Source of the DNA: Bryobacterales bacterium
GTDB lineage: Bacteria; Acidobacteriota; Terriglobia; Bryobacterales; Bryobacteraceae
Length of the DNA stretch: 64,000 nucleotides
Reading direction: 5' to 3'
Assembly (NCBI GenBank): GCA_016721425.1
Contig: JADKID010000015.1
Span: forward strand, 1-64,000
A program made the position numbers and the translations under genes. The notes beneath the pieces are model-generated. The model was not told the DNA's origin. It saw only the letters and a program-made list of their open reading frames with translations, and made no database searches. Of the stretch, positions 52,057 to 61,376 are shown piece by piece; the first letter of the stretch is position 1, and each line of letters opens with the position of its first letter.

Positions 52057-53691
52057 CTTCGGAGACGGAGTGACGGCGCTGATCAGCAGTCCGGTGGCGA
52101 TCACCACCAGGCAGCCGATCACGTTGTACCAGAGGAACGCCATATCCGTGAGGCTCCAGGTGGTGAAGACCACTGCCTCGCCGGCCAGCACCGCGATGAA
52201 GGCTGCGGCGCCGCGCACCCTGGGGAAGAAGAAGGCCAGCGTGAATACGCCCAGCATGGAGCCGTAGAAGAGCGAGCCGAGCTTGTTGACGGCCTCCACC
52301 AGTGAGCCCAGGTTCTGTGCGTAGAACGCGGTGACGATGGCGTAGAGGCCCCAGAATCCTGTCAGCCATTTCGAGGCGGAAAGGTAATGGGTGTCTGTCT
52401 GATCCGGCCGCACGAAGCGGCGGTAGACGTCGATGACGCTCACCGTGGCCAACGAATTCACCTCGCCGGAGATGGTGGACATGGCTGCGGCGAAGATAGC
52501 GGCCATGATGAGGCCGACAATCCCGGCGGGCATGTAATTCGTCACAAACGATAGGAAGATGTAGTTGGTATCGACGCTGACGCCGCCGCCGGTGGTGCGG
52601 CCGGAGATACGGAGAGCATCCTTGCGTGCGGAGTCAACGTCTCTTTGCGCGGCTTGGAAGGCAGGCAGGTCATGGGCCTTGGCGGCGGCGAGGCGCGTGT
52701 CGAAGGCCTGGTCGAACTTTGCTTTGATCGGGGGGTAATCCGCCTCGCGTTCGATCCGCTGCTGCGCCTGCGCATGGAAGATGACCGGCGGCTTCACGTA
52801 GACGTAGAAGACGAAGACCATGGTGCCGATGAAGAGGATGAAAAACTGCATCGGGATCTTGGCGATGGCGTTGAACAGCAGGCTGAGGCGGCTCTGGGTG
52901 ACGTCGCGTCCGGTGAGGTAGCGCTGCACCTGGCTCTGATCGCAGCCGAAGTAGGCGAGCGAGAGGAACATGCCGCCGATGACGCCGCTCCAGACGTTGT
53001 ACTGGTCGTTGAAGTTGAAGCTCCAAACGGCGGGATTCAACTTGCCGGCTGCTCCGGCGAGCGAGAGCGCGTCAGAGAACGTGACGCCGGCGGGCAGCAT
53101 CCACAGGGCAGTGAAGAGCGCGGCGAAGAGGCCCACGGTCATGATGAGCATCTGCACGAAGTCTGACCACGTGACCGCGGCGATGCCGCCGGTGACGGTG
53201 TAGGCAATGACGAGCACGCCCATGATGGCGGTGGTGAAGTGTGCGGGTAGTCCGATGATGACGGTGAGCACCACAGCCGGGGCGGAGAGCGCCACGCCTA
53301 CCGCCAGGCCGCGCGAGAGCAGGAAGATCACCGCCACCAGCGCGCGGGTGCGGGCGTCAAAACGCTTCTCCAGATACTCATACGCCGTGTAGACCCCGCT
53401 AGTGTGGAAGCGCGGCACGGCAAAGGCGGCGATGACGATCATGGCCAGCGGCAGGCCGAAGTACATCTGCACAAAGCGCATGCCATCCACGTAGCTCTGG
53501 CCGGTGGTGGAGATGAAGGTGATGGCGCTGGCCTGCGTCGCCATGATGGAGAGCGCCATGGCGTACCAGGGCATGGTCTTGCCGGCGAGAAGGTACTGCT
53601 GAGTGGTCTTGCTGCCGTAGCCGCGCCACAGGCCGTAGAGCACGACTCCGACGAGAGAGCCGATCAGCACCAGCCAATCGAGCGGCCTCAT
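52045..53691 (-). CDS. SSS-family sodium:solute symporter
   Basis: 548 residues, about 13 TM helices. Conserved SSS motifs: GKTMPWYAMALSIMATQASAITFISTTGQSY, GGIAAVTWSDFVQM, GCDQSQVQRYLTGRD, AAMSTISGEVNSLATVSVIDVYRRF. An unusual ~65-residue hydrophilic insert (~300-365, Ala/Lys/Gln-rich) sits between TM segments. Its ATG overlaps the stop of a 31-residue TM peptide. Likely imports a sugar or related solute; no SusC/D-like importer is nearby. Confidence 0.9.
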   Translation of the reverse strand: MRPLDWLVLIGSLVGVVLYGLWRGYGSKTTQQYLLAGKTMPWYAMALSIMATQASAITFISTTGQSYVDGMRFVQMYFGLPLAMIVIAAFAVPRFHTSGVYTAYEYLEKRFDARTRALVAVIFLLSRGLAVGVALSAPAVVLTVIIGLPAHFTTAIMGVLVIAYTVTGGIAAVTWSDFVQMLIMTVGLFAALFTALWMLPAGVTFSDALSLAGAAGKLNPAVWSFNFNDQYNVWSGVIGGMFLSLAYFGCDQSQVQRYLTGRDVTQSRLSLLFNAIAKIPMQFFILFIGTMVFVFYVYVKPPVIFHAQAQQRIEREADYPPIKAKFDQAFDTRLAAAKAHDLPAFQAAQRDVDSARKDALRISGRTTGGGVSVDTNYIFLSFVTNYMPAGIVGLIMAAIFAAAMSTISGEVNSLATVSVIDVYRRFVRPDQTDTHYLSASKWLTGFWGLYAIVTAFYAQNLGSLVEAVNKLGSLFYGSMLGVFTLAFFFPRVRGAAAFIAVLAGEAVVFTTWSLTDMAFLWYNVIGCLVVIATGLLISAVTPSPKLAE

Positions 53692-53783
53692 GGCGCGTAG
53701 CTCCGGGTAAACCAGGTGAAGAGCGCGATCACCACCATCAGGTAGATCGCCACGCCCCAGTACAGCCGCTTGAAATTGACCAT
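53688..53783 (-). CDS. 31-residue single-TM peptide ahead of the SSS symporter
   Basis: MVNFKRLYWGVAIYLMVVIA plus LFTWFTRSYAP. One hydrophobic helix flanked by basic residues. It starts 11 bases after the PIG-L stop and its stop overlaps the symporter ATG (ATGA), so all three are one operon. Other SSS carriers have small partners (ActP with YjcH/DUF485, PanF with YhdT/DUF997); this one is much smaller. No clear ribosome site. Confidence 0.7.
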   Translation of the reverse strand: MVNFKRLYWGVAIYLMVVIALFTWFTRSYAP

Positions 53784-53793
53784 TGGGTTGGTG

Positions 53794-56307
53794 TCAGCGT
53801 CCCGCGCTAATCAGATTGGCGAAGATGCGGTAGGCGCCCGGCACACCAGCAGGCAACTGCCGGAACCAGGCGTAGGAGGTGAACACATAGGCGCCCTTGC
53901 CGACATGGGCGTACAGCAGGCCGCTCTTTTGCGGCGCCTCGCCGGGGTCGCAGGTTTCCAGAATGGGCTCGTAGCGCGGGTCCCATTCGGCCGGGAAGTA
54001 GAGCGCGCGTTCCTGCACCCAGCCGTCGAAATCGGCGGGCGTGATGCGGTTGGGCATTTGCATCAGGCGGTGATCGGGCCGAACCAGCTTGACTGCCGCC
54101 TCCTCCACCGTTGTGCGGTCCCGCCCCGGCTTCATCGGAAACGGCCCCATGTTCTTCAGCAGTTCTGGATTGCCGCCAAATGGGCCGCCTTCGGTCACGT
54201 TGTACTGCACCAGCACGGTGCCGCCCTGCTCCATATAGGCGACCAGCCGCGCGTGATTGGCGCGCAGATCCTCGCGCACGTTCCAGGCGCGGACCCCGGT
54301 CACGATCGCCTCGTAGCGCGAAAGGTCACCACGGGCGAGTTCCGCCGGCTCCAGAAAGGTCACTTCGCAGCCCATCTCGCGCAGGGCATCCGGCACTTCA
54401 TCCCCGGCGCCCATCACGTAGCCGATGCGGTGGGCGTTCACTTTCACGTCCTCCCGCACCATGCGCGTGTGGATGGCGGGCAGAATCGTCTGCGGCGGAA
54501 TATGTTCGTAGGCGATCTGCTGCAAGCCGCTGCTGATCACACTCTGGCCCACTCGCGCGGTGGCCGTGATCTCGCCGCGGGCGCTGGCCGCGGGCGGCGT
54601 GATGGTGAACTCCAGCGCGGCCACCTGGCCCGGCTCAGCGATCTGGAAGGTCCGCTCGGCGGGCGTAATCCGCCAGCCCTGCGGGATTTGCAGCGACAGA
54701 GTCCCAGAGGCGTTGGCCGTGTGCGCGGTCACTTCGGCGGAGATCACCCGCGGCTTAGGGCTTGCGAAGAGGAGCGCGTTTTCAGACAGTTTGATGGATA
54801 CCGCCGGCACGATGATGAAGGGGCGCGTCAACTCGCCGCGCACGCGATCCACATAACGGTTTTCCACGGGGCGCACAATCTCCACCGGCTCGCCCTGCAC
54901 CTTGAGCTGGAATCGCGCGCGGAGCACCGGCTCGGCCTCGGGCGGCCCGATGTTGGCAGGGTCGGTGATGCCATAGAGATCGCCGCGCCTCGGCTCGCGC
55001 AGTTGCAGCGGCTGGGTGAGCGGCTGTGCGGCGGGGATCGGGCATTTCGCCTTCGCGGTTTGGGGCTGATTGAAAGGCAGGGCGACGGCGTCCAGCAAGG
55101 GCGCGCCGGCGATGCCTTCCAGTTGCGTGCCGGCCAGCTCCACCTGCGCGTGGCCGCGATTGATGGCGGTGAGCGTCAGCTCAATCTGGCTGCCCGGCGT
55201 GGCCTCGGGTTTGGCGGCATTCACCTCCAGCCACAGCCCGGCGGCCATGGCGATGGCCTCGTCGAGATCCACCAGCTTGCGGCGGGCGTCGGGGTGGTTG
55301 ATGGCGGCGATCAACGGGCGGGCCTTCAGGAGCGCGGGAATGATGCTCTCCGGCGCGTCGATCTGCAGCCGTGCCGCGGCCTCGTCCAGCAGTTTCTGCA
55401 CGGGCGCGCCGCCCGGCAGGCGGTTCCAAGAGGTGTCGATGCCCTCCATGAAGTCCTTCTTTGCCTGCTCGCCGCCGTAGTGGAAGAGATAGTTGGGCAC
55501 GCTGCCGCGCCGTTCGGCCGAGCCCATTCCCTGGCTCCGGTGCTGGCTGCGGCTTAGGCCGGCGAGCTCGCCGTAGGAGAGGCCGAGCACCGCGTCAAAC
55601 TCGCCCGTGTCCACCATCAGGCGGTTCGCCATCCCGTCCAGTTCCTTCTCCTGCTGCCGGTTGAAGCTGAAGCCATTCCACAGGATGCGCTTGGCCTGCC
55701 ACGGCTGGACGAACTTGAGCTGTTCGGGGAAGGCCTTGGGATCGGCCGCCAGCGTGAACGCCTCTTTGCCGAGCATCGACGACGCCTGATGATGGCCGTG
55801 GCCGTCACGCGGCGTGCCGGAAAAGCGCAGGAAGATCACGTCCGGGCGGTAGCGGCGGATGGCCCACACCACGTCGGAGAGCACTTCCCGGCGGCCCCAT
55901 TTCTGGAGCGTCTCTTCCGCCGTCTTTGAAAACCCGAAGTCGATGGCCCGGGAGAAAAACTGCTCCGATCCGTCGATGCGCCGTGCGGCCAGCAACTCCT
56001 GCGTGCGAATGACCCCCAGCAGCGGACCCTGCTCGCTGCCGATCAGATTCTGCCCGCCCTCGCCGCGCGTCAGGGAAAGGTACGCGGTGCGCAGCTTGCG
56101 GCCCTGGGAGCAGTAGGCCAGCAGCGCGGTGTTCTCATCGTCGGGATGGGCCGCGATCATCATCACGCTACCCACCACGCGGAGCCGCTCCAGTTGCTGT
56201 TTGAGGGCCGGAGCGCCCGTGCTCTTGCGCACCTCGGCGGCCAGCGGAGTCAACACTGCCAAGGCGGCGATTAGGGCACACGGCCACTGCACACGAGGTC
56301 TCGTCAT
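53794..56307 (-). CDS. PIG-L deacetylase with long C-terminal extension
   Basis: 837 residues from ATG 56307; signal peptide (CALIAALAVLTPLAA). PIG-L domain ~40-290: zinc motif AHPDDENTALLAYCSQG, SLTRGEGGQNLIGSEQG, late HGHHQASS. After it come ~300 residues of beta-sandwich type (ATPGSQIELTLTAINRGHAQVEL, LQIPQGWRITPAERTFQI) and a class-I-glutaminase-like C-terminal part (RIGYVMGAGDEVPDALREMGCEVTFL, YEAIVTGVRAWNVREDLRANHARLVAYMEQGGTVLVQYN). The family removes acetyl groups from GlcNAc-type sugars. Upstream of the TM peptide and SSS carrier. Confidence 0.85.
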   Translation of the reverse strand: MTRPRVQWPCALIAALAVLTPLAAEVRKSTGAPALKQQLERLRVVGSVMMIAAHPDDENTALLAYCSQGRKLRTAYLSLTRGEGGQNLIGSEQGPLLGVIRTQELLAARRIDGSEQFFSRAIDFGFSKTAEETLQKWGRREVLSDVVWAIRRYRPDVIFLRFSGTPRDGHGHHQASSMLGKEAFTLAADPKAFPEQLKFVQPWQAKRILWNGFSFNRQQEKELDGMANRLMVDTGEFDAVLGLSYGELAGLSRSQHRSQGMGSAERRGSVPNYLFHYGGEQAKKDFMEGIDTSWNRLPGGAPVQKLLDEAAARLQIDAPESIIPALLKARPLIAAINHPDARRKLVDLDEAIAMAAGLWLEVNAAKPEATPGSQIELTLTAINRGHAQVELAGTQLEGIAGAPLLDAVALPFNQPQTAKAKCPIPAAQPLTQPLQLREPRRGDLYGITDPANIGPPEAEPVLRARFQLKVQGEPVEIVRPVENRYVDRVRGELTRPFIIVPAVSIKLSENALLFASPKPRVISAEVTAHTANASGTLSLQIPQGWRITPAERTFQIAEPGQVAALEFTITPPAASARGEITATARVGQSVISSGLQQIAYEHIPPQTILPAIHTRMVREDVKVNAHRIGYVMGAGDEVPDALREMGCEVTFLEPAELARGDLSRYEAIVTGVRAWNVREDLRANHARLVAYMEQGGTVLVQYNVTEGGPFGGNPELLKNMGPFPMKPGRDRTTVEEAAVKLVRPDHRLMQMPNRITPADFDGWVQERALYFPAEWDPRYEPILETCDPGEAPQKSGLLYAHVGKGAYVFTSYAWFRQLPAGVPGAYRIFANLISAGR

Positions 56308-56346
56308 GGGATGGGTTCTCTTATTGTAAACGCCGCCGGACATGAA

Positions 56347-56382
56347 AACGGCGGGCCGAGGCCGTGTGGCCTGCCCGCCGTT
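56347..56382 (-). terminator. Terminator after bacterioferritin
   Basis: AACGGCGGGC (56347-56356) pairs perfectly with GCCCGCCGTT (56373-56382), with an inner GGCC/GGCC pair and a GTGT loop; on the minus strand four T follow the stem. It lies 47 bases beyond the bacterioferritin stop and 40 bases ahead of the PIG-L start. Confidence 0.75.
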
Positions 56383-56429
56383 CGCCGCCCGTTCTGAGCC
56401 GCGACCGTCAGGGAGCGGTCCCGCAGAGA

Positions 56430-56906
56430 CTAGTCCTCGTGCTTCATGTTCTGCGCCAGATAGTTCTCGTAGCCCATCTCGCTGATCATGTGCAACTGCG
56501 CTTCCAGGTAGTCCACGTGATGCTCTTCGTCCTTCAGAATGGACTCGAACAGATCCCGCGACCCGTTGTCCCCGGCCGCCACGGCCGCATTGATCGCCTT
56601 GTTCAGCCTCGGCACAGCCTGATACTCCAGGTCCAGATCAAACTGGATCTGTTCCTTCACGTTCTGGCCAATGCGCAGCGCGAAGAGCTGGCTCATGTTC
56701 GGCGAGCCATCGAAGTAGAGAATGCGGTGCAGCAGCTTCTCGGCATGCATCATCTCTTCAATCGACTCTTTCTTCGTAATCTTGCCGAGGCGCTCGTAGC
56801 CCCAGTTCTCCATCATCTCGGCGTGCAGGAAGTACTGGTTGATGGCCGTCAATTCGGCCGTCAGACACTCCTGCAAATACTCCAGAACCTTGGGATCACC
56901 CTTCAT
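56430..56906 (-). CDS. bfr: Bacterioferritin
   Basis: 158 residues from ATG 56906, preceded by AAGGAGAAG; the longer frame to 57218 is not coding. Ferroxidase ligands E18, E51, H54, E94, E127, H130 (ILKDEEHHVDYLE) and haem ligand M52 are in place (ESIEEMMHAEK). It stores iron and forms 24-mers with haem. Divergent from gcvT. Confidence 0.95.
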   Translation of the reverse strand: MKGDPKVLEYLQECLTAELTAINQYFLHAEMMENWGYERLGKITKKESIEEMMHAEKLLHRILYFDGSPNMSQLFALRIGQNVKEQIQFDLDLEYQAVPRLNKAINAAVAAGDNGSRDLFESILKDEEHHVDYLEAQLHMISEMGYENYLAQNMKHED

Positions 56907-57003
56907 GTTTACTTCTCCTTCTTCAACTGGAGTGTAGCCCAATCCCCGCGCGCGCAACAACGCCGGGCCTATGCTAGATTGAGGTGACCGCAGCAGAGAC
57001 CCC

Positions 57004-58107
57004 ATGAGTGACGCACCCGCGCTTTTGAAAACCCCTTTGAATGCCGCCCACCGCGCCCTTGGCGCGCGCATGGTCGATTTTGGCGGCTGGGATATGCCCG
57101 TGCAGTACAGCGGCATTCTCGACGAACACAACACGGTCCGCAACGCCGTCGGGCTGTTCGATGTCAGCCACATGGGCGAACTGGAAGTGCGCGGCCCCCA
57201 GGCTCTGGATCTGGTCAACTACGTCTCCACCAACAACGCCGCCAAGCTGGCCCACGGGCAGGCGCACTACTCCGGCCTGCTCTACGAGCACGGCGGATTC
57301 GTCGATGACATCCTGGTGCACAAGGTGGCGGACGATCACTATTTCCTGTGCGTGAACGCCGGCAACCAGGATAAGGACTTCGCCCATATCGCCGCGGCCA
57401 ACCGCTGGGATTGCGTCGTCGAAAACAGCGGCCCGAAATTTGCGCAGATTGCCGTCCAGGGGCCCAAAGCCGCCGCGACGCTGCAAAAGCTGACGAAAAC
57501 CGATCTGAGCGCCATCAAATACTACTGGTTCGCCGATGGTGAAGTGTCCGGCGACTGGGCGCGGATCGCGCACACCGGCTACACCGGCGAAGATGGCTTT
57601 GAAATCTACGTCGCGCCCGAATTAGCTGAGGCGCGCTGGAACGAGTTGCTGGCGGCTGGCGCCGAATTTGGCATCAAGCCCGCCGGGTTGGGCGCGCGGA
57701 ATACGCTGCGTCTGGAGGCTGGCATGGCACTCTACGGCCACGAGATCGATGCCTCGATCTCGCCGCTGGAGGCCGGCCTGCAATGGATTGTGAAGATGGA
57801 GAAGGGTGATTTCCTGGGCCGCGGCAAGTTGGAAGCGCAAAAGGCCGCGGGGCTCAACCGTCACCTGATCGGATTCGAAATGCGGGGCCGGGGCATCGGC
57901 CGCGATGGTTATGAAGTCCGCGTCGATGGCACGCCCGCCGGGTGGGTGACCTCCGGAGGGCCGTCGCCGACGCTCAACAAAAACATCGGAATGTGTTACC
58001 TGCCCATCCATCAGGCGCTGCCGGGCGTGGCCATCGAGGTGATGGTCCGCAACCAGAGCGTGGAGGCGGTCACCGTTCCCATCCCATTTTATAAGCGACC
58101 CAAATGA
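57004..58107 (+). CDS. gcvT: Glycine cleavage system T protein (aminomethyltransferase)
   Basis: 367 residues. Opening LLKTPLNAAHRALGARMVDFGGWDMPVQYSGI, DVSHMGELEVRG, HTGYTGEDGFEIYV, LGARNTLRLEAGMALYGHEID, GYEVRVDGTPAGWVTSGGPSPTLNKNIGMCYLP. Transfers the methylene unit to tetrahydrofolate. The 97 bases to bfr are too short for a glycine riboswitch and none is visible. Confidence 0.95.
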   Translation: MSDAPALLKTPLNAAHRALGARMVDFGGWDMPVQYSGILDEHNTVRNAVGLFDVSHMGELEVRGPQALDLVNYVSTNNAAKLAHGQAHYSGLLYEHGGFVDDILVHKVADDHYFLCVNAGNQDKDFAHIAAANRWDCVVENSGPKFAQIAVQGPKAAATLQKLTKTDLSAIKYYWFADGEVSGDWARIAHTGYTGEDGFEIYVAPELAEARWNELLAAGAEFGIKPAGLGARNTLRLEAGMALYGHEIDASISPLEAGLQWIVKMEKGDFLGRGKLEAQKAAGLNRHLIGFEMRGRGIGRDGYEVRVDGTPAGWVTSGGPSPTLNKNIGMCYLPIHQALPGVAIEVMVRNQSVEAVTVPIPFYKRPK

Positions 58108-58484
58108 CATATCCCGAAAACTACCGCTATACCAAAGAACACGAGTGGGTCTCCGTCGAGGGAGACACCGGCACGGTGGGGATCACGTTCCACGCACAGA
58201 GCGAACTGGGCGACATCGTTTATGTCGACCTGCCCAAGGTCGGCTCGGTTGTGGAAACCGGGCAGAGCTTCGGCTCGGTCGAGTCCGTCAAGGCCGTCAG
58301 CGACATCTATTCGCCCGTCTCCGGCGAGGTGGTGGAGATCAATACGCTGCTCGCGGATGGGCCGGAGAAGCTGAATGAGGACCCCCACGGCGCGGCGTGG
58401 CTCGTCAAAATTAAGCTGGCAGATCCGGCACAGGTGAGCACGTTGCTCGATGCCGCCGCCTACCAGGCCTATATCGCAGGCTGA
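58104..58484 (+). CDS. gcvH: Glycine cleavage system H protein
   Basis: 126 residues with 4-base overlap with gcvT. Lipoyl-Lys motif VESVKAVSDIYSPVSGEV and the opening YPENYRYTKEHEWVSVEGD. Carries the aminomethyl group between P, T and L proteins. Confidence 0.96.
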   Translation: MTYPENYRYTKEHEWVSVEGDTGTVGITFHAQSELGDIVYVDLPKVGSVVETGQSFGSVESVKAVSDIYSPVSGEVVEINTLLADGPEKLNEDPHGAAWLVKIKLADPAQVSTLLDAAAYQAYIAG

Positions 58485-58572
58485 GAAGTTTCGTTAGCCG
58501 CCGCCCGGACGTTACAATAGTCCCAGGGAGCGCCGCCTTCGGCCCTCTCTTTACCTCCGGGAGCGATCACTC

Positions 58573-59886
58573 TTGCGATACTTACCGAACTCAGACGCCG
58601 ACAGGCGGGCCATGCTCGAGGCCTGTGGCCTCAGCGATCTGTCCGAACTCTACGCGCATCTTCCTGCGTCCGCGCTGCTCGATCGCGCGCTCGATATTCC
58701 GAAAGGATTGTCCGAGTACGAGATTACAGACTATTTCACGGCGCAAGCCGCGAAAAACGCCGACGGCTACGCCAGTTTCCTGGGCGCCGGCGTCTACAGC
58801 CACTACCGGCCCGTGCTTTGCGACGTCGTCGTGAGCCGCGGCGAGTTTCTCACCTCCTACACGCCCTATCAGGCCGAAATCGCGCAGGGCACGCTCACCA
58901 CCATCTTCGAATTCCAGACCATGGTGTGCCAGTTGACGGGCATGGAAGTGGCCAACGCCTCCATGTACGACGGCTCCACGGCAGTGCCGGAGGCGGCCAT
59001 GATGGCGCTGCGCATCACCGGACGCAGCAGCTTTCTGGCAGCCGCCAACCTTCATCCGGAATACCGCCAGGTGCTCGATACCGCCGCGCGCAACGCCCAG
59101 CTCCATGTCGAGAGCTTCGGTTACGACCCCAAAACCGGCCGGATCGATCTGGCCGATCTCGAAGCCAAGCTCAATGGCGGCATCGCCTGCGTCATCCTGC
59201 AATCGCCCAACTTCTTCGGCGTGGTGGAAGATGTCAAAGCTGCCGCCGATCTGGCCCACAAGCACGGCGCGCTGCTGGTGATGGTCTTCTCCGAAGCCGT
59301 CTCCCTCGGCCTGCTGGAGCCGCCGCGCGACGCCGATATCGTCGTGGGCGAGTTCCAGTCTTTCGCCATTTCGCCGAGCTACGGCGGCCCGTTCGCCGGC
59401 ATCATCGCCACCAGGGAAAAGTACATCCGCCAGATCCCGGGCCGGTTGGCCGGCGAGACCAAGGACGCCGATGGCAACCGCGCCTTCTGCCTCACTCTCT
59501 CCACCCGCGAGCAGCACATCCGCCGCGAGAAGGCCACGTCCAACATCTGCACCAACCAGGCGCTGATCGCGCTGATGGCCACCGTGTTCATGAGCGTCTA
59601 CGGCAAGCAGGGCTTGCGCGAGCTCGCCCAGCAGAATCTGGCCAAGGCCCACTATCTGGCCGCGGGGCTGAATACGCGCTTCAACGGGCCGTTCTTCAAC
59701 GAGTTTGTTGTCACCCCGAAAAGCCGCACCCCGGAAGAGGCCAACGCCGCGCTGCTGGAAAAGAAGATCATCGGCGGCCTGCCGCTGGGGAAATTCTTCC
59801 CGGAACTGAAAGACTCCCTGCTGCTCTGCGCCACGGAGATGTCCAAACGCGCCGACATGGACGTGGTCAAGGAGGTGCTTCTCTAA
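58573..59886 (+). CDS. gcvPA: Glycine dehydrogenase (decarboxylating) subunit 1
   Basis: 437 residues, TTG start with GGGAGCG upstream (the family opening MRYLPNSDADRRAML supports it). LTGMEVANASMYDGSTAVPEAAMMALR, SPSYGGPFAGIIATR, REKATSNICTNQAL. Forms the P-protein with the following gene. An 88-base gap after gcvH contains TACAAT (58513-58518), a possible internal promoter. Confidence 0.95.
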   Translation: MRYLPNSDADRRAMLEACGLSDLSELYAHLPASALLDRALDIPKGLSEYEITDYFTAQAAKNADGYASFLGAGVYSHYRPVLCDVVVSRGEFLTSYTPYQAEIAQGTLTTIFEFQTMVCQLTGMEVANASMYDGSTAVPEAAMMALRITGRSSFLAAANLHPEYRQVLDTAARNAQLHVESFGYDPKTGRIDLADLEAKLNGGIACVILQSPNFFGVVEDVKAAADLAHKHGALLVMVFSEAVSLGLLEPPRDADIVVGEFQSFAISPSYGGPFAGIIATREKYIRQIPGRLAGETKDADGNRAFCLTLSTREQHIRREKATSNICTNQALIALMATVFMSVYGKQGLRELAQQNLAKAHYLAAGLNTRFNGPFFNEFVVTPKSRTPEEANAALLEKKIIGGLPLGKFFPELKDSLLLCATEMSKRADMDVVKEVLL

Positions 59887-61370
59887 TGCCGAAGCCACTG
59901 GGCAAGATCCGCCCCCATTTCACCCAGAACGAGCAGTTGCTGTTTGAGCTCTCGCGCCCGGGCAAGACCGGCTATCAACTGCCGGAGTTGGACGTGCCTG
60001 ACGTGGACGCCGCCGAAGCGCTCGGCGCCGGCAATGTCCGCGAGGCCATCGAGGACTTCCCCGAGGTCAGCGAGGTGGAGGTCATCCGCCACTTCACGCG
60101 CCTCTCCACCTGGAACTACGGCATCGATCTCGGCCTGTTTCCGCTGGGCTCGTGCACGATGAAGTACAACCCGCGCATCAATGAGGCCGTCGCGCGCATC
60201 GCCGGCCTCGCCTGGGCGCATCCTTACCAGCCGGAGTCGCTCTCGCAGGGCGCCATGGAGATCATGGCGGTGCTGGAGCACCACCTGGGCGACATCTTCG
60301 GCATGGACGAGGTGACGCTGCAACCGGCCGCCGGAGCGCATGGCGAATACACCGGCATCATGCTGGTGCGCGCATATCTGGAGTCACAGGGCAATCCGCG
60401 CAAGAAGGTACTCTGCCCGGATTCGGCCCATGGCACCAACCCCGCAACGGCGATGATTGCCGGCTATCAGGTGGAGACGCTGAAATCCAACGGTCAGGGC
60501 ATGATCGATCCGGCCGTGCTCGCCGCCGCGGTTAATGAAGACGTGGCCGCGATGATGATCACCAACCCCAACACGGTGGGCGTGTTCGAAGAGAACATCG
60601 TGCAGATCGCCGGCATCCTGCATGCCAAGGGCGCGCAGGTCTACATGGATGGCGCCAATCTCAATGCGCTGGTGGGCGTGGCGCGGCCAGGCGATTTCGG
60701 AGTGGACGTGCTGCACTCCAATCTTCACAAGACGTTCTCCACGCCGCACGGCGGCGGCGGCCCCGGCGCAGGCGCCGTGGGTGTGAAGTCGCACCTGGCG
60801 CCCTTCCTGCCGGGCCCGCGGCTTAAGAAGACCGATGGGCAGTGGACGTGGAATCACGATCTGCCGCAGTCCATCGGCCGCGTCCGCGCCTACTACGGCA
60901 ACTTTGGCGTGCTGGTCCGCGCGCTGGCCTACATCATGGCCCACGGCGGCCCGGGCCTCAAGACCGCCACCATCGACGCGCTGCTCAACGCCAACTACAT
61001 CCGCGCGCGGCTCAAGGACTACTTCCAGATCGCCTACGACGCGCCCTCCATGCACGAGTGCGTGTTTGAAGACACGAAACAGGAGAAGCAGGGCGCCCGC
61101 ACCGGCGATATCGCCAAGCGGCTCATCGATTACGGCTTCCACCCGTACACGGTGAGCTTCCCCATGATCGTCCACGGTGCGATGATGATCGAGCCCACCG
61201 AGACTGAGCCAAAGGCAGAGCTCGACGCCTTCTGCGACGCCATGATCGCCATCGCCAAGGAGGTGGAAGCCGAGCCTGAAATGGTGAAACACGCGCCCCA
61301 CCTCACCCGCACCTCGCGCGTGGACGAGGTGTCCGCCGCCCGCAAACCTGTTGTACGCTGGAAGCCCTAG
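59886..61370 (+). CDS. gcvPB: Glycine dehydrogenase (decarboxylating) subunit 2
   Basis: 494 residues; TAATG overlap with gcvPA. PLP Lys in SNLHKTFSTPHGGGGPG, PLGSCTMKYNPRINE, AAGAHGEYTGIMLVR, ADSAHGTNPA-type CPDSAHGTNPATA. The split PA/PB form is usual in this and many other phyla. The L protein gene is not in the window. Confidence 0.95.
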   Translation: MPKPLGKIRPHFTQNEQLLFELSRPGKTGYQLPELDVPDVDAAEALGAGNVREAIEDFPEVSEVEVIRHFTRLSTWNYGIDLGLFPLGSCTMKYNPRINEAVARIAGLAWAHPYQPESLSQGAMEIMAVLEHHLGDIFGMDEVTLQPAAGAHGEYTGIMLVRAYLESQGNPRKKVLCPDSAHGTNPATAMIAGYQVETLKSNGQGMIDPAVLAAAVNEDVAAMMITNPNTVGVFEENIVQIAGILHAKGAQVYMDGANLNALVGVARPGDFGVDVLHSNLHKTFSTPHGGGGPGAGAVGVKSHLAPFLPGPRLKKTDGQWTWNHDLPQSIGRVRAYYGNFGVLVRALAYIMAHGGPGLKTATIDALLNANYIRARLKDYFQIAYDAPSMHECVFEDTKQEKQGARTGDIAKRLIDYGFHPYTVSFPMIVHGAMMIEPTETEPKAELDAFCDAMIAIAKEVEAEPEMVKHAPHLTRTSRVDEVSAARKPVVRWKP

Positions 61371-61376
61371 CTTCCC

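Noticed and set aside
56907..57003. Glycine riboswitch ahead of gcvT
   Set aside because: The gap is only 97 bases and shows no paired aptamer pattern.
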